64,000 bases of DNA from Cytophaga hutchinsonii ATCC 33406 (GTDB taxonomy: Bacteria; Bacteroidota; Bacteroidia; Cytophagales; Cytophagaceae), in contig NC_008255.1 in the NCBI RefSeq assembly GCF_000014145.1, positions 1 to 64,000 of the forward strand, written 5' to 3'. The notes under the pieces are model-generated. The model worked only from the letters and a program-made list of their open reading frames with translations. It had not been told where the DNA came from and did no database searches. A program made the position numbers and the translations under genes. Below are positions 9,477-19,488 of this stretch, piece by piece (positions within the stretch are counted from its first letter, which is position 1; every line of letters starts with the position of its first letter).

Positions 9477-9548
9477 TTTATACCATCTGTAAAGTTTTAA
9501 ACCTCGATATGGCAATAGCTGTACAAAGGTTTTGGAGATTGATTTTTT

Positions 9549-9845
9549 ATGAACGAATCATATATAGATATGAACCTGGATAAATTATTAGAAGCAGTAC
9601 ATTCGAAAGAAACTTTTTCCCAATTTGTCAAAGCATTAAAAGAAGACAAAATGGATGAAGATGCAAAGGAAAAAAATAAACCATCATCGCCCTATGCATC
9701 CGGAGCTAATGGTTGGGAGAATGGAGAAATCTCTGCATTTTTAAATGCTGTAGAAAGATATGGCAAAGACAGTAATTCAATAAGCGAAGAACCATCCTGG
9801 AAAAATTTTGCTCTTCTATTGTATGCAGGCAAATTTTATGAATAA
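9549..9845 (+). CDS. Small acidic hypothetical protein, resembles DUF7660
   Basis: The 98-residue soluble protein has a predicted helix with SKETFSQFVKALKEDK (about 20-35), a central W..G.I..FLNAVERY segment and the ending SWKNFALLLYAGKFYE. The spacing of 'FxxFVxxL' and the final 'W..FA..L..A..YE' resembles what I recall of DUF7660, a family of unknown role sometimes seen near immunity genes. No signal peptide. It follows the exonuclease by 72 bases and ends just before a terminator. Real coding is likely; the family call is from memory and uncertain. Confidence 0.55.
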   Translation: MNESYIDMNLDKLLEAVHSKETFSQFVKALKEDKMDEDAKEKNKPSSPYASGANGWENGEISAFLNAVERYGKDSNSISEEPSWKNFALLLYAGKFYE

Positions 9846-9885
9846 TCACAACTCTTATACTATTCGGGATTGCATGGCATAAACA

Positions 9886-9922
9886 AAGAGGGCTTTGTGA
9901 TTCATATCACAAAGCCCTCTTC
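9886..9922. terminator. Bidirectional intrinsic terminator
   Basis: A 13-bp stem (GAGGGCTTTGTGA with its complement, loop TTCATA) lies between two convergent genes. It can serve the small DUF gene and the minus-strand hydroxylase. Confidence 0.8.
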
Positions 9923-9941
9923 CAATTAAATCTCTCAGAGA

Positions 9942-10571
9942 TTATTTTTTTATCGTTCCAAACACATAATCCCAAAGCTGGGAAGATACTCCAAAGATCT
10001 GTGTATTGTCTTTGTAATGATGAATGGCATGGTTTAACCACAAGTGCTTGAAGAAATTCTTAGGCGGGTTATAAGCATGTACAATAAAATGAACAAAGAT
10101 GTATGCACAATAGCCAGTAATAAAGCCGGGAAGAAAACCGAATACTTTTGTATTCATCATGGCATAGAAAATACCGAAGAAGACGATTGCAAGCAAAAAG
10201 CTCATGATCGGCGGCATGGCCAAACGGTCTTTGTCTTTTGGATATTCGTGGTGTAAACCATGAAGTGCATATTGAACCTTACGTTTGAATTCGTTGGTAG
10301 GCTTCATATGAAATAAATATCTGTGTGCGATGTATTCCAATAACGTAAAGGAGAAAAATCCGGAGATGAATAATCCGATCACAAACATTGGCGTTAACTG
10401 CGTATAATCGGTATAAACAAAAGCTACGTACAATAAGCCGGCAGCAATGGTCATTAAAATAGTAATCGGAACCGAAATATGCGTACGGGTTAAACGCTCA
10501 AGAATCGGGTTATCAAACACCTTTTTTGTTCCGCTATTTTTTGGTTTGATTTTTTCAGCTTGCTGATCCAT
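9942..10571 (-). CDS. Sterol desaturase / fatty acid hydroxylase family protein
   Basis: The 209-residue membrane protein has four hydrophobic spans and the histidine clusters of the di-iron hydroxylase family: HRYLFH (about 84-89), HGLHHEYP (about 107-114), HFIVHAY and HLWLNHAIHHYKD (about 176-188). Such enzymes insert a hydroxyl group into fatty acids, sphingoid-type lipids or carotenoids using O2. The short length is like bacterial fatty acid 2-hydroxylase or carotenoid hydroxylase. A role in hydroxylated sphingo- or sulfonolipids is plausible here, but is inference. A TAnnTTTG promoter lies just upstream. Confidence 0.82.
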   Translation of the reverse strand: MDQQAEKIKPKNSGTKKVFDNPILERLTRTHISVPITILMTIAAGLLYVAFVYTDYTQLTPMFVIGLFISGFFSFTLLEYIAHRYLFHMKPTNEFKRKVQYALHGLHHEYPKDKDRLAMPPIMSFLLAIVFFGIFYAMMNTKVFGFLPGFITGYCAYIFVHFIVHAYNPPKNFFKHLWLNHAIHHYKDNTQIFGVSSQLWDYVFGTIKK

Positions 10572-10587
10572 ATTAATTAATTTTATG

Positions 10588-10619
10588 CAAATTTAGATTA
10601 GTATTAAAACTCAAACAAG
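10588..10619 (-). promoter_or_regulatory. Bacteroidota-type promoter of the hydroxylase gene
   Basis: On the minus strand a perfect -7 box TAAATTTG (10595-10588) is preceded after 20 bases by CTTG (10619-10616), one base from the TTTG -33 consensus. The gene start lies 16 bases downstream of the -7 box, leaving a very short leader. Confidence 0.55.
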
Positions 10620-10630
10620 TATACGGGAGT

Positions 10631-11770
10631 TTATTTAACAAAAGAATGAGATTTATCAAGCACCTGCTGGTAATATTCCAAATATTTAGGTACTATATGA
10701 TTGGAATCGAACTCTTTAGCTCTTTCCAGTGCATTTTTTCTGAATTCCTGTAAATTGGCATTATCCAATATGAAAATGGCATTTTTGGCCATTTCCTTCA
10801 CATCACCCACATTGCTTAAAAAACCCGTTTTCCCTTGAATGTTCAATTCCGGCAATCCGCCGGCATTTGATGAAATAACCGGAACTTCACAAGCCATTGC
10901 TTCCAGTGCGGCTAAACCGAAACTTTCTTTTTCAGAAGGCATAATAAAGAGATCGGCTACAGATAGCACTTCTTCCACGGCGTCCAGTTTTCCTAAAAAG
11001 CGCACATCGTTGCAAATGCCAAGCTCTCTGCACATACCTTCAATAAGAACCCGCTCGGGGCCATCACCTACAAGCAGTAATTTAGAAGGAACGGTTTGGC
11101 GCACAATATTGAAAACAGATACAACATCTTCCACGCGCTTTACCTTTCGGAAGTTGGATGTATGTACGATCAGTTTCTCATCATTCGGGCAAATGGCTTT
11201 TTTAAAATGGTCTTTCTTCTGTTTTCTGAATCTTGAAACATCAATAAAGTTTGGTATTGCTTCAATCTCTCTGTGTATGTCAAAATGCTCGAACGTATCT
11301 TTTTTAAGATCTTCCGAAACGGCTGTAACGCCGTCTGACTGGTTTATGCAAAACGCTACTACCGGCGCAAACGACGGGTCTTTACCTACTAACGTAATAT
11401 CTGTACCGTGCAGTGTTGTAATAATGGGAATATAAATACCTTGGGTTTTAAGAATTTCGCGCGCCATAAAAGCTGCCGAAGCGTGGGGGATCGCGTAGTG
11501 TACATGCAGCAGATCCAGTTTTTCGTGCTTTACAACATCTACAATCTTGCTTGCAAGAATTACTTCGTACGGTGCAAATTCAAATAACGGGTATGATTTA
11601 ACGGTTACTTCGTGATAGAAAATATTCTCATGAAAAAAATCCAATCTGTGTGGTTGAGAATATGTAATAAAATGAATCGGGTTACCAAGTTCAGCCAACG
11701 CTTTCCCTAATTCTGTTGCTACAACACCACTCCCCCCAAACGTTGGGTAACAAACAATACCTATTTTCAT
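10631..11770 (-). CDS. bshA: N-acetyl-alpha-D-glucosaminyl L-malate synthase (bacillithiol, step 1)
   Basis: The 379-residue GT4-family glycosyltransferase joins GlcNAc from UDP-GlcNAc to L-malate, the first step of bacillithiol synthesis. The N-terminus MKIGIVCYPTFGGSGVVATE and HVHYAIPHASAAFMAR (about 95-110) are characteristic of BshA. The C-terminal half has the GT-B donor site SEKESFGLAALEAMACEVPV with the EX7E pattern. Length is normal. It is a separate minus-strand gene between the hydroxylase and the GH3 fusion. The call is confident from the motif pattern; other bsh genes are not in the window. Confidence 0.92.
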   Translation of the reverse strand: MKIGIVCYPTFGGSGVVATELGKALAELGNPIHFITYSQPHRLDFFHENIFYHEVTVKSYPLFEFAPYEVILASKIVDVVKHEKLDLLHVHYAIPHASAAFMAREILKTQGIYIPIITTLHGTDITLVGKDPSFAPVVAFCINQSDGVTAVSEDLKKDTFEHFDIHREIEAIPNFIDVSRFRKQKKDHFKKAICPNDEKLIVHTSNFRKVKRVEDVVSVFNIVRQTVPSKLLLVGDGPERVLIEGMCRELGICNDVRFLGKLDAVEEVLSVADLFIMPSEKESFGLAALEAMACEVPVISSNAGGLPELNIQGKTGFLSNVGDVKEMAKNAIFILDNANLQEFRKNALERAKEFDSNHIVPKYLEYYQQVLDKSHSFVK

Positions 11771-11918
11771 GAACGCGTGATTTTTTTAAATGGCAGAAAT
11801 GTCAATTTCTACGTTAAATAACAATTAATACAGCCAAATAATTCATAATAATCGGACAATGGCAGAAAATAGGCAGTATTTAATTCATATATAACAATCC
11901 CTTAATACAGAAAAATCT

Positions 11919-14894
11919 TTATTGTTCTCTGAAATTAAGAAGGGATTTATAGATAACCGTTTGAATTTGAGTCCGAATACTTTCCTTTATAAGCTTAGTG
12001 TTGTTCGCATCCGGGTATACCCGGTTTGAAAGGAAAATATAAACTAATTCCTGTTCAGGGTCAACCCAGGCACAGGTACCCGTAAATCCGGTATGGCCAT
12101 AGGTGGAAGCAGAAACTAAATAAGAACATGGTCCGCCGCTGCTTGCCTGGGGTTTATCCCAACCTAAGCCACGTCTGTTTTTTGTTGATTGGGTTTTGCT
12201 GAATAATTCGATCGTTTCAGGCAGTAAAAAGCGATAACCGCCATAATAGCCAAGCTGAAGATTCATCTGCATCAGTGTTGCCAGATCTTCGGCATTGCAG
12301 AAAATACCTGCATGCCCGCCAATGCCCCCTAATAAAGCCGCACCCGGATCATGCACCGTACCCACAACCAGTGATTTTCTGAAATACTTATCCTGTTCGG
12401 TTGGTGTGATCCGCGAAGCCGGTACACCATTTTCCAGCGGATTATAATAGAAGTTCTGCAGACCTAACGGATCATAGAAGTTCTGTTTTAAAAACTCTTC
12501 CATCGGCTGTCCCAGCTGGCTTTCAGCCAAACGCTTCATGATATAAAAACCAAGATCACTATACACATAGGAATAAGGCAATTTCTTTTTCCCTTGTTTG
12601 GGATGTGCCATTAACGATGACTGCACGGTCCATTTCCACAAGGAATCTTCAATACCCGCTATGCTGTAAAGCCCCGGTATAACCATGTTCGGGAAGCTGT
12701 CGCTTTTAATGGTGCTGTAATATTTTTTACTGAAGTTTGAACTATCCATTGTTTTTCGCCAGTGCGGCAAAAATGGCTGAAGGCCTGCCTGGTGCGTTAG
12801 AATATCCCGAATGATCAGGTCTTCTTTATTCGTGCCGATCAGGTCGGGCAGGTACACAGAAATTTTATAGTTCAATTTTATCAGGCCGCGCTCTTCTAAG
12901 AACATAATGGCCTGTAATGTTCCTGCAACTTTACTTATAGAAGCAATATCATACAAGGTAGTGGATGTTACCGGATTCTTTTTGTCATAGGTGTAATAAC
13001 CAAATGATTTATTATAAATCACAGCGCCTTTTTTAGCGACCAATACCTGACAGCCCGGCATAGCGCCTTCTGTGATGGCGTGCATTACAATTGTATCTAT
13101 TTTACTTAGTGTTTTGCTGTCCATACGTAAATTCTCCGGCAAGTCATACCGCATACGCATGCAATTATATGAAACAGGAAGTCCGGTATTCAATTTTAAA
13201 TTTCCACCGGCGGTTACCGGCAACCGTCCGTTTACCTGAATCGCACCGAATAACAATTGCGGCACCAGGCGCTGTGTGTACGCATTGTCTTCGTTGGCAC
13301 AAACCAGCACTTTCGAATCTGAAAAATATTTTAACGCATACGGAATACCAAACACCACAACCGTAACATTGGGATGTGCGGCCTGTAATTGCTGTATAAA
13401 TGTTTTGGTAGCAGTACTTATTCCATAGTTTTTAGAGTTATAAGAATTTACCTGATGTACACCAACAATAACCGCTTCATATTTTTTCAGTTTAGTTACC
13501 AAAGAAACCAGAGCCGTGTCGCTGCCCGATTTTTCTATGGAGTAGTGATCAAAAGCAGCATAGTTACTAAGGGTTTGCTGAAAAATATTTTCAGAACCAT
13601 GAAATGAAATACTTACAGACGCAAAAGAAGTTGTATCTGCCAGTACAAATGGAAGAATGTTGTTTTTATTCCGGGCAACAGTAAGTGACTGTTTATATAA
13701 GTTATTTAAAAGAGCCTTTGCAGAGGCGTTGTTCAGATCCTGATATAGATTTTCTGTTTCTATTTTTTTGAAATGATTTAGTCCGGCCCAATATTTAGCC
13801 AACAATATTTTTTTTACGCGTGCATGAATTTCTTCTTTTGTTATATCCTTATCATTAATTGCTTTTACTATTTTCTTTATGGCTAAGGGAACATTTTCAG
13901 CATATAACAGGATATCATTTCCCGCAAGCAGGGCCTTTACATCAACTTCTCCCGGTTTATACAGATTGCTGACTCCTTTCATATTAAGCGCATCTGTAAA
14001 GATGAGCCCCCTGAAGCCCATATCATTCCGTAACAGATCCGTAACAATTGGTTTGGACAACGTTGCCGGTTTGTTTGTATTGTCTAAAGAAGGTACATTC
14101 ATGTGAGCAACAATAATGCTTCCAACACCTGAATCGATCAGCTGTCTGAAAGGATACAGCTCTGTGTCATTCAATTCCTGAACATTTTTATTAACAACCG
14201 GTAAAGAGAAATGTGAATCGGTATCTGTATTTCCGTGGCCCGGAAAATGTTTTGCATTTGCCATCACATGCACAGACTGCATTCCTTTCATATAGGCGAT
14301 TGCTTTCTGGCTTACATTGATTTTATCTTCACCAAACGAGCGCACGCCAATTACCGGATTGTTTGCATTGCTGTTAACATCAACAACAGGTGCAAAATTT
14401 ATATGTACGCCAAGCCGTTTACATTGTTTGCCGATTTCAACGCCCATGTTAAAAATAGCTGCATTATCCTGAATAGCACCCAGCGTCATTTGTTTGGGAA
14501 AATTCATGGTGCTGTCCAGCCGCATGCCCAACCCCCATTCCGCATCCATGGCAACAAACAGCGGCACGTTACTTACCGATTGATATCTGTTGGTTAACTG
14601 GGCCTGCCTTACCGGACCGCCCTGAAAAAAAATCACACCGCCAATACCATTATTTTTTATAAGTTGTTCAATTTCCAGTGCATGGGCTTCAGGTTTATTT
14701 GAATACGCAGCAACCATAAACAGTTGCCCCAGTGCCTGTTCATCAGTGAGTGTAGACATAACGCTGTCTGCCCATGCTTCTGCAAGGGTATCTTTGAACG
14801 GTTCGGGCTTTTCCCAGGTAGCCGCGCCAGCAACAAAAAACAATATAAGTGAAAGCAGTATACCTGCTTGTAATAAAATCTTTTTACGCATCAA
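11919..14894 (-). CDS. Exported fusion of GH3 beta-N-acetylhexosaminidase-like and beta-lactamase-fold domains
   Basis: The 991-residue protein has an N-terminal signal/membrane segment (about 7-24). Residues about 35-370 are a glycoside hydrolase family 3 domain with KHFPGHGNTDTDSH (about 214-227), the NagZ signature, and the nucleophile aspartate in IFTDALNMKG (about 300). A GH3 C-terminal-like domain follows to about 590. Residues about 600-985 form a serine beta-lactamase/esterase domain with SISK (about 651), YSD (about 776) and HTG (about 931). This pairing is known in Bacteroidota and suggests periplasmic muropeptide turnover or recycling, an inference from the two domains. Confidence 0.88.
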   Translation of the reverse strand: MMRKKILLQAGILLSLILFFVAGAATWEKPEPFKDTLAEAWADSVMSTLTDEQALGQLFMVAAYSNKPEAHALEIEQLIKNNGIGGVIFFQGGPVRQAQLTNRYQSVSNVPLFVAMDAEWGLGMRLDSTMNFPKQMTLGAIQDNAAIFNMGVEIGKQCKRLGVHINFAPVVDVNSNANNPVIGVRSFGEDKINVSQKAIAYMKGMQSVHVMANAKHFPGHGNTDTDSHFSLPVVNKNVQELNDTELYPFRQLIDSGVGSIIVAHMNVPSLDNTNKPATLSKPIVTDLLRNDMGFRGLIFTDALNMKGVSNLYKPGEVDVKALLAGNDILLYAENVPLAIKKIVKAINDKDITKEEIHARVKKILLAKYWAGLNHFKKIETENLYQDLNNASAKALLNNLYKQSLTVARNKNNILPFVLADTTSFASVSISFHGSENIFQQTLSNYAAFDHYSIEKSGSDTALVSLVTKLKKYEAVIVGVHQVNSYNSKNYGISTATKTFIQQLQAAHPNVTVVVFGIPYALKYFSDSKVLVCANEDNAYTQRLVPQLLFGAIQVNGRLPVTAGGNLKLNTGLPVSYNCMRMRYDLPENLRMDSKTLSKIDTIVMHAITEGAMPGCQVLVAKKGAVIYNKSFGYYTYDKKNPVTSTTLYDIASISKVAGTLQAIMFLEERGLIKLNYKISVYLPDLIGTNKEDLIIRDILTHQAGLQPFLPHWRKTMDSSNFSKKYYSTIKSDSFPNMVIPGLYSIAGIEDSLWKWTVQSSLMAHPKQGKKKLPYSYVYSDLGFYIMKRLAESQLGQPMEEFLKQNFYDPLGLQNFYYNPLENGVPASRITPTEQDKYFRKSLVVGTVHDPGAALLGGIGGHAGIFCNAEDLATLMQMNLQLGYYGGYRFLLPETIELFSKTQSTKNRRGLGWDKPQASSGGPCSYLVSASTYGHTGFTGTCAWVDPEQELVYIFLSNRVYPDANNTKLIKESIRTQIQTVIYKSLLNFREQ

Positions 14895-15167
14895 TCAACA
14901 ATATAGAAATACCCCTGTTTTTTGTAAATCTTTGATTCACTAAATGATAGTATCTTATTTATGTGTACAATTTACGTCATTCATTGTAATGTTACCAATT
15001 TGGTGGATAACCTGTGGGTAGTACCAGTAAAATGTGAAGTAATTTAGAGGAAACAATACAAATGCAGGAACGTATTAGTTCTGATTACAATAATAAAGCC
15101 ATTGTTTAAAACCGAAAACAAAACTTTGTTGTTATCAGAAAAGAGTACGCTTTTGCGTTTTCATACT

Positions 15168-17000
15168 ATGTCAGATATCATACGTTTATTACCCGATAAT
15201 ATTGCGAACCAGATTGCAGCAGGGGAAGTTGTTCAGCGGCCGGCCTCCGTTGTAAAGGAATTGCTGGAAAACTCTGTGGATGCAGGAAGTACAAATATAC
15301 AGCTGATTGTAAAAGATGCTGGGAAGCAATTGATTCAGGTGATTGATAATGGGAAAGGTATGAGCGATGGAGATGCGCGCCTGTGTTTTGAGCGTCATGC
15401 AACATCTAAGATCCGCAGTGCAGACGACCTGTTTGCAATCCGCACCTTTGGTTTCAGAGGTGAAGCGATGGCTTCCATTGCTTCGGTTGCCCAGGTAGAA
15501 ATGAAAACAAAACTGCCGGGAAATGAATTGGGTACGCTAATCCGTATTGAAGGATCTGCTATACTTGTTCATGAACAGACGGCACATCCGCAGGGTACTT
15601 CAATTTCAGTAAAAAATCTTTTTTATAACGTTCCGGCGCGCCGGAACTTCTTAAAATCAAATTCTGTGGAAATGCGCCACATTATGGATGAATTTGTGCG
15701 TGTTGCCTTAGCACATCCGGAAGTAGCATTTTCATTTTACCACAACGATTTGGAATTATTTAACGTACCTGAAGAGACACTCAGCAAAAGAGCGGTTTCT
15801 TTATTGGGCGGAAGTTATAGAGAACAATTAATTCCGTGTAAAGAAGAAACAGATTTCGTTTCTATATCCGGCTATATCGGCAAACCGGAGAGTGCGCGTA
15901 AAACACGGGGAGATCAGTATTTCTTTGTCAATAACCGGTATATACGGAGCAATTATCTGCATCACGCAGTTATGCATGCATTTGAAGAGCTTATTCCTAC
16001 AGATGCATTTCCGTTTTATCTTTTATTTATTGAAATAGATCCGGCACATATTGACGTAAATGTGCATCCGACAAAAACGGAGATCAAATTCGATGATGAA
16101 AAAACAGTTTATGCAATCATTAAAGCCTGCGTAAAACGTTCGCTGGGTACGCATAATATTATGCCATCATTGGATTTCGATTTCAATGTAAACGTTTCAG
16201 GATTCACAGGGATGGGGCTTTCAGACAGTTCGGGACGCGAATCGAACACAAATTTCACACCAAAATCATTTTCAACATCAGATAGTATTCAACGGTCAAA
16301 TCAATCAAACTGGGAACGCATGTATAGTGGGTTAGAGAATAATAGAGAAGAAGTATATCAGGAATCGATTAAAATGGTCAGTGCTATTAACGGAACGGAA
16401 GATTTAAAACAGTTAAGTAAAGAACAGCTGTACACAGAGAATACCTCAACATTTCAGCTGCATCAGAAATATATTGTAACACAGGTTAAGTCCGGCGTGT
16501 TATTGGTAGATCAGCAGGCAGCACACGAACGTATTTTATTTGAAAAATACATCGGCATGCTGCAGAACCGTTTCGGAAGTTCACAGCAGTTCCTGTTTCC
16601 GCAGACACTTGAATTAAGCGCGGCAGATTTTGCAATGGTTGTTGAAATGGAAGAAGATATCCGCAAGCTTGGATTTGTATTTAACGTATTCAGCAATACA
16701 ACGATCGTAGTAAACGGCGTGCCTTCGGATGTTAAAAGCGGCAATGAAAAAAATCTGTTTGAAGGCCTGATTGAACAGTTCAAACAAAACAGAACAGATT
16801 TGAAAATTGACCGTCAGGAAAACCTGGCACGTTCATTGGCCAAGCGTTCTGCTATCCGTGCGGGTAATAAATTATCATTAATGGAAATGAACTCCATTAT
16901 AGATCAGCTTTTTGCATGCAAGTCCCCGAATTATGCGCCGGACGGCAATCTTACCGTTGTAATGCTGGATATGGATAAGATCGGCAGATTATTTATGTAA
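15168..17000 (+). CDS. mutL: DNA mismatch repair protein MutL
   Basis: MutL links mismatch recognition to strand incision. I place the start at ATG 15168 ([20 protein letters not shown]), since family proteins begin there; an in-frame extension to 15102 is not conserved-looking. The GHKL ATPase motifs are [21 protein letters not shown] and [11 protein letters not shown]. The C-terminal domain has [12 protein letters not shown] (about 448-459), matching the endonuclease motif DQHA-x2-E-x4-E except for Q in place of H, so this MutL probably nicks DNA itself. It heads a run of closely spaced genes reaching dut. Confidence 0.95.
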
Positions 17001-17017
17001 TTCGTTAACTTGAAGGT

Positions 17018-17812
17018 ATGAATCAATTAACTCCATTCGTTCAAAGACTTTTGATCATCAATGTGGTCTTGTTTGCGCTGTCGTATATATTCGATAACCA
17101 GCTGCATCTGTATCATTATCTGATTCTCCATGGTGTATATGCCGAAGGTTTTGCTGCTTACCAGATTGTGACGAATATATTCATGCATGCAGATTTCAGA
17201 CATTTGTTCGGGAATATGCTGGGCCTGTATTTTTTCGGACCGTTGCTGGAGCATTTTCTCGGATTTAAAAAATTCCTGATTTTATATTTTGTATGCGGAG
17301 TTGGTGCAGGATTGTTATACTGGGGAATAAATGCATATCAGGTGCGTCTGGTGCGTGAAGATGCTATTGCCTTTTTAAATAGCCCGAATCCCGATTCATT
17401 TAATCAGTTTGTAGATAAACACAATTCGCACGAATATAATAATCAGCTTAATTTAATTGATGCCTATGCCGAACACCCTGAAGATCCGGAATTACAGCAG
17501 CAAACCAAACACCAGGTGGTGCAGGTAGTGTATGATGTAACGAATTTCGGATTGCTTGGTGCTTCAGGCGCTATCTTCGGTATATTAATGGCTTTTGCCT
17601 TATTGTTTCCCAATACAGAATTAATGCTGTTGTTTTTACCCGTACCCATAAAAGCCAAGTATCTGGTTGGCGTATATGCCGCCATTGAAATATATTCCTT
17701 ATATGCAAATCGCCCGAATGACAATGTTGCGCATTTTGTTCATATAGCGGGTATGATCTTCGCATTTATTCTTATCAGGTATTGGAAGACTAACAGAAAT
17801 TCATTTTATTAG
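17018..17812 (+). CDS. Rhomboid family intramembrane serine protease (first copy)
   Basis: The 264-residue protein has six or more membrane spans. The catalytic serine is in GASGAIFG (about 181-188) and the histidine in AHFVHIAGM (about 238-246); HADFRHLFGNMLGLYFFG (about 54-71) supplies the oxyanion-side residues. An unusual soluble loop of about 65 residues (roughly 115-175), rich in charged residues, interrupts the membrane core. It cleaves substrates inside the inner membrane, unidentified here. It is 18 bases after mutL and 8 before a second rhomboid gene. Confidence 0.9.
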   Translation: MNQLTPFVQRLLIINVVLFALSYIFDNQLHLYHYLILHGVYAEGFAAYQIVTNIFMHADFRHLFGNMLGLYFFGPLLEHFLGFKKFLILYFVCGVGAGLLYWGINAYQVRLVREDAIAFLNSPNPDSFNQFVDKHNSHEYNNQLNLIDAYAEHPEDPELQQQTKHQVVQVVYDVTNFGLLGASGAIFGILMAFALLFPNTELMLLFLPVPIKAKYLVGVYAAIEIYSLYANRPNDNVAHFVHIAGMIFAFILIRYWKTNRNSFY

Positions 17813-17819
17813 TAGTAAT

Positions 17820-18701
17820 ATGAGTTTAGTGAAAGACATACAAGATCAATTCAGGATGCAGGATAATGCATTGGTAAAAATTATCCTGATAAATGTAATT
17901 GTATATGTTGTCGATTGCCTGATCTGGGTTGTAGCGGAATTATCTAAAACAGATTGGTTTGCTGTTGTTCAGTCCTATCAAGGCGTCCCGCCGCAGCTGC
18001 AGGAAGTTTTATACAAACCCTGGACACTCATCACCTATGCTTTTTCACACGACACGCCAAATCCGTTTCACATTTTTTTTAACATGCTGGGCTTGTATTG
18101 GTTTGGCGGTTTAATCCGGGAATATGTCGGCGGCAGGAGATTGATCAGCCTGTATTTTATCGGCGCATTGGTTGGTGTTGCCTTATATCTTATTTGTTAC
18201 AACTATATTCCGTTTTATATGGAACGTGCACAGCCAAGATTCTTAATTGGCGCGAGTGCAAGCGTGCTGGCAGCCGTTGTGGGTGCGGCAACACTGCTGC
18301 CAAACTATAGATTTCATTTAATATTTATCGGTCCGGTTAAAATCGTTTATATAGCTGCTTTTTATGTACTCATTTCAATAATAGGTTCGGTACAGGGAAA
18401 TGCCGGCGGAAACATTGCGCATTTAGGAGGCGCGTTTGCAGGATTTATATTTATTACCTGTTTGAAAAGAGGGACAGACCTGGGAAGACCGATCAACGCA
18501 ACGTTTGATTTTTTCAGCCGCCTGTTTTCAAAACGTAAAAATGTACACATGACATTCTTTAATTCATCTACCCCCTTAGATGTAAACTATACACCGAATC
18601 AACAGGAGATTGATACAATCCTCGACAAAATCTCGCGTTCAGGATATGAAAGTTTAACAAAAGAAGAGAAACAAAAACTTTTCAAAGCAAGCCAGAAATA
18701 A
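17820..18701 (+). CDS. Rhomboid family intramembrane serine protease (second copy)
   Basis: A 293-residue rhomboid with HIFFNMLGLYWFG (about 80-92), GASASV (about 144-149) and IAHLGGAFAGF (about 199-209). The serine motif reads GASA rather than the usual GxSG, although serine and histidine are both present, so activity is probable but not certain. A C-terminal soluble tail of about 75 residues (from about 220) ends in helical KEEKQKLFKASQK; similar tails occur in Bacteroidota rhomboids. It follows the first copy by eight bases and overlaps the next start by one base (TAATG). Confidence 0.87.
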   Translation: MSLVKDIQDQFRMQDNALVKIILINVIVYVVDCLIWVVAELSKTDWFAVVQSYQGVPPQLQEVLYKPWTLITYAFSHDTPNPFHIFFNMLGLYWFGGLIREYVGGRRLISLYFIGALVGVALYLICYNYIPFYMERAQPRFLIGASASVLAAVVGAATLLPNYRFHLIFIGPVKIVYIAAFYVLISIIGSVQGNAGGNIAHLGGAFAGFIFITCLKRGTDLGRPINATFDFFSRLFSKRKNVHMTFFNSSTPLDVNYTPNQQEIDTILDKISRSGYESLTKEEKQKLFKASQK

Positions 18702-19486
18702 TGAGCGATAATTTATCTCTGCTAGTCGTTCGTGAAGACGCTGGTATTCTTATTATAACAGTAAACCGTCCTGATAAATTAAATTCCTTAAATAGAGCCG
18801 TGCTGCAGGCAATCGATGAACAAATCGAATACGCTTATACATCTCCATCCGTTAAGGGAATTATTATTACAGGATCCGGGGAGAAAGCATTTGCAGCCGG
18901 AGCTGACATCAGCGAATTCTCTTCGTTACAGCCGCACGAAGCACAATTGCTTTCGAAAGAAGGTCAGTTAATATTTGAAAAAATTGACATGTTAACCAAA
19001 CCTGTCATTGCTGCCGTAAATGGTTTTGCATTAGGCGGCGGGTTTGAGCTTGCATTGGCATGCCACATTCGCATGGCTTCTGAAAATGCCTTATTCGGAT
19101 TACCTGAAGCTACGCTGGGCCTGTTGCCCGGTTATGGAGGCACACAGCGCTTGCCGCAAATAATCGGTAAAGGACGTGCAATAGAAGTGATGCTTTCCGC
19201 TGATAAGATTCCTGCTCCGAAAGCACTGGAATGGGGAATCGTAAATGCGGTTACTACACAGGCAGCCCTTATCCCTTCTGCAATCGCGCTACTTAATAAA
19301 TTCTTTTCAAAGGCACCAACATCTATTGCAGAAGTGCTGCGCTGTACACACCTTTCAATGGAAACTTCCGGAACAGCCTTTGATCAGGAAGCGAAATCAT
19401 TTGGACGTTGCGCCGGTACGCAGGATTTTAAAGAAGGCGTACAGGCATTCCTGGAAAAACGCCCCGCTACATTTACCGGAAAATAA
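18701..19486 (+). CDS. Enoyl-CoA hydratase/isomerase family protein
   Basis: The 261-residue crotonase-fold protein shows the CoA-binding AFAAGADISEF (about 62-72), the oxyanion GGGFELALACHIRMA (about 111-125) and the catalytic region GLPEATLGLLPGYGGTQRL (about 131-149). Both glutamates expected of a true hydratase seem present (in GFEL/ISEF-adjacent and PEATLG positions). It likely hydrates trans-2-enoyl-CoA in fatty acid or amino acid breakdown. Its position between a rhomboid protease and a flippase gives no pathway clue. Confidence 0.88.
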   Translation: MSDNLSLLVVREDAGILIITVNRPDKLNSLNRAVLQAIDEQIEYAYTSPSVKGIIITGSGEKAFAAGADISEFSSLQPHEAQLLSKEGQLIFEKIDMLTKPVIAAVNGFALGGGFELALACHIRMASENALFGLPEATLGLLPGYGGTQRLPQIIGKGRAIEVMLSADKIPAPKALEWGIVNAVTTQAALIPSAIALLNKFFSKAPTSIAEVLRCTHLSMETSGTAFDQEAKSFGRCAGTQDFKEGVQAFLEKRPATFTGK

Positions 19487-19488
19487 AT

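Noticed and set aside
10839-11435. 198-codon plus-strand frame opposite bshA
   Set aside because: Ser/Thr/Lys-rich shadow of a well-supported gene on the other strand; no start signal or family pattern.
14235-14597. 120-codon plus-strand frame opposite the GH3 fusion
   Set aside because: His/Cys-rich translation of the antisense strand; the GH3 signature lies on the other strand.
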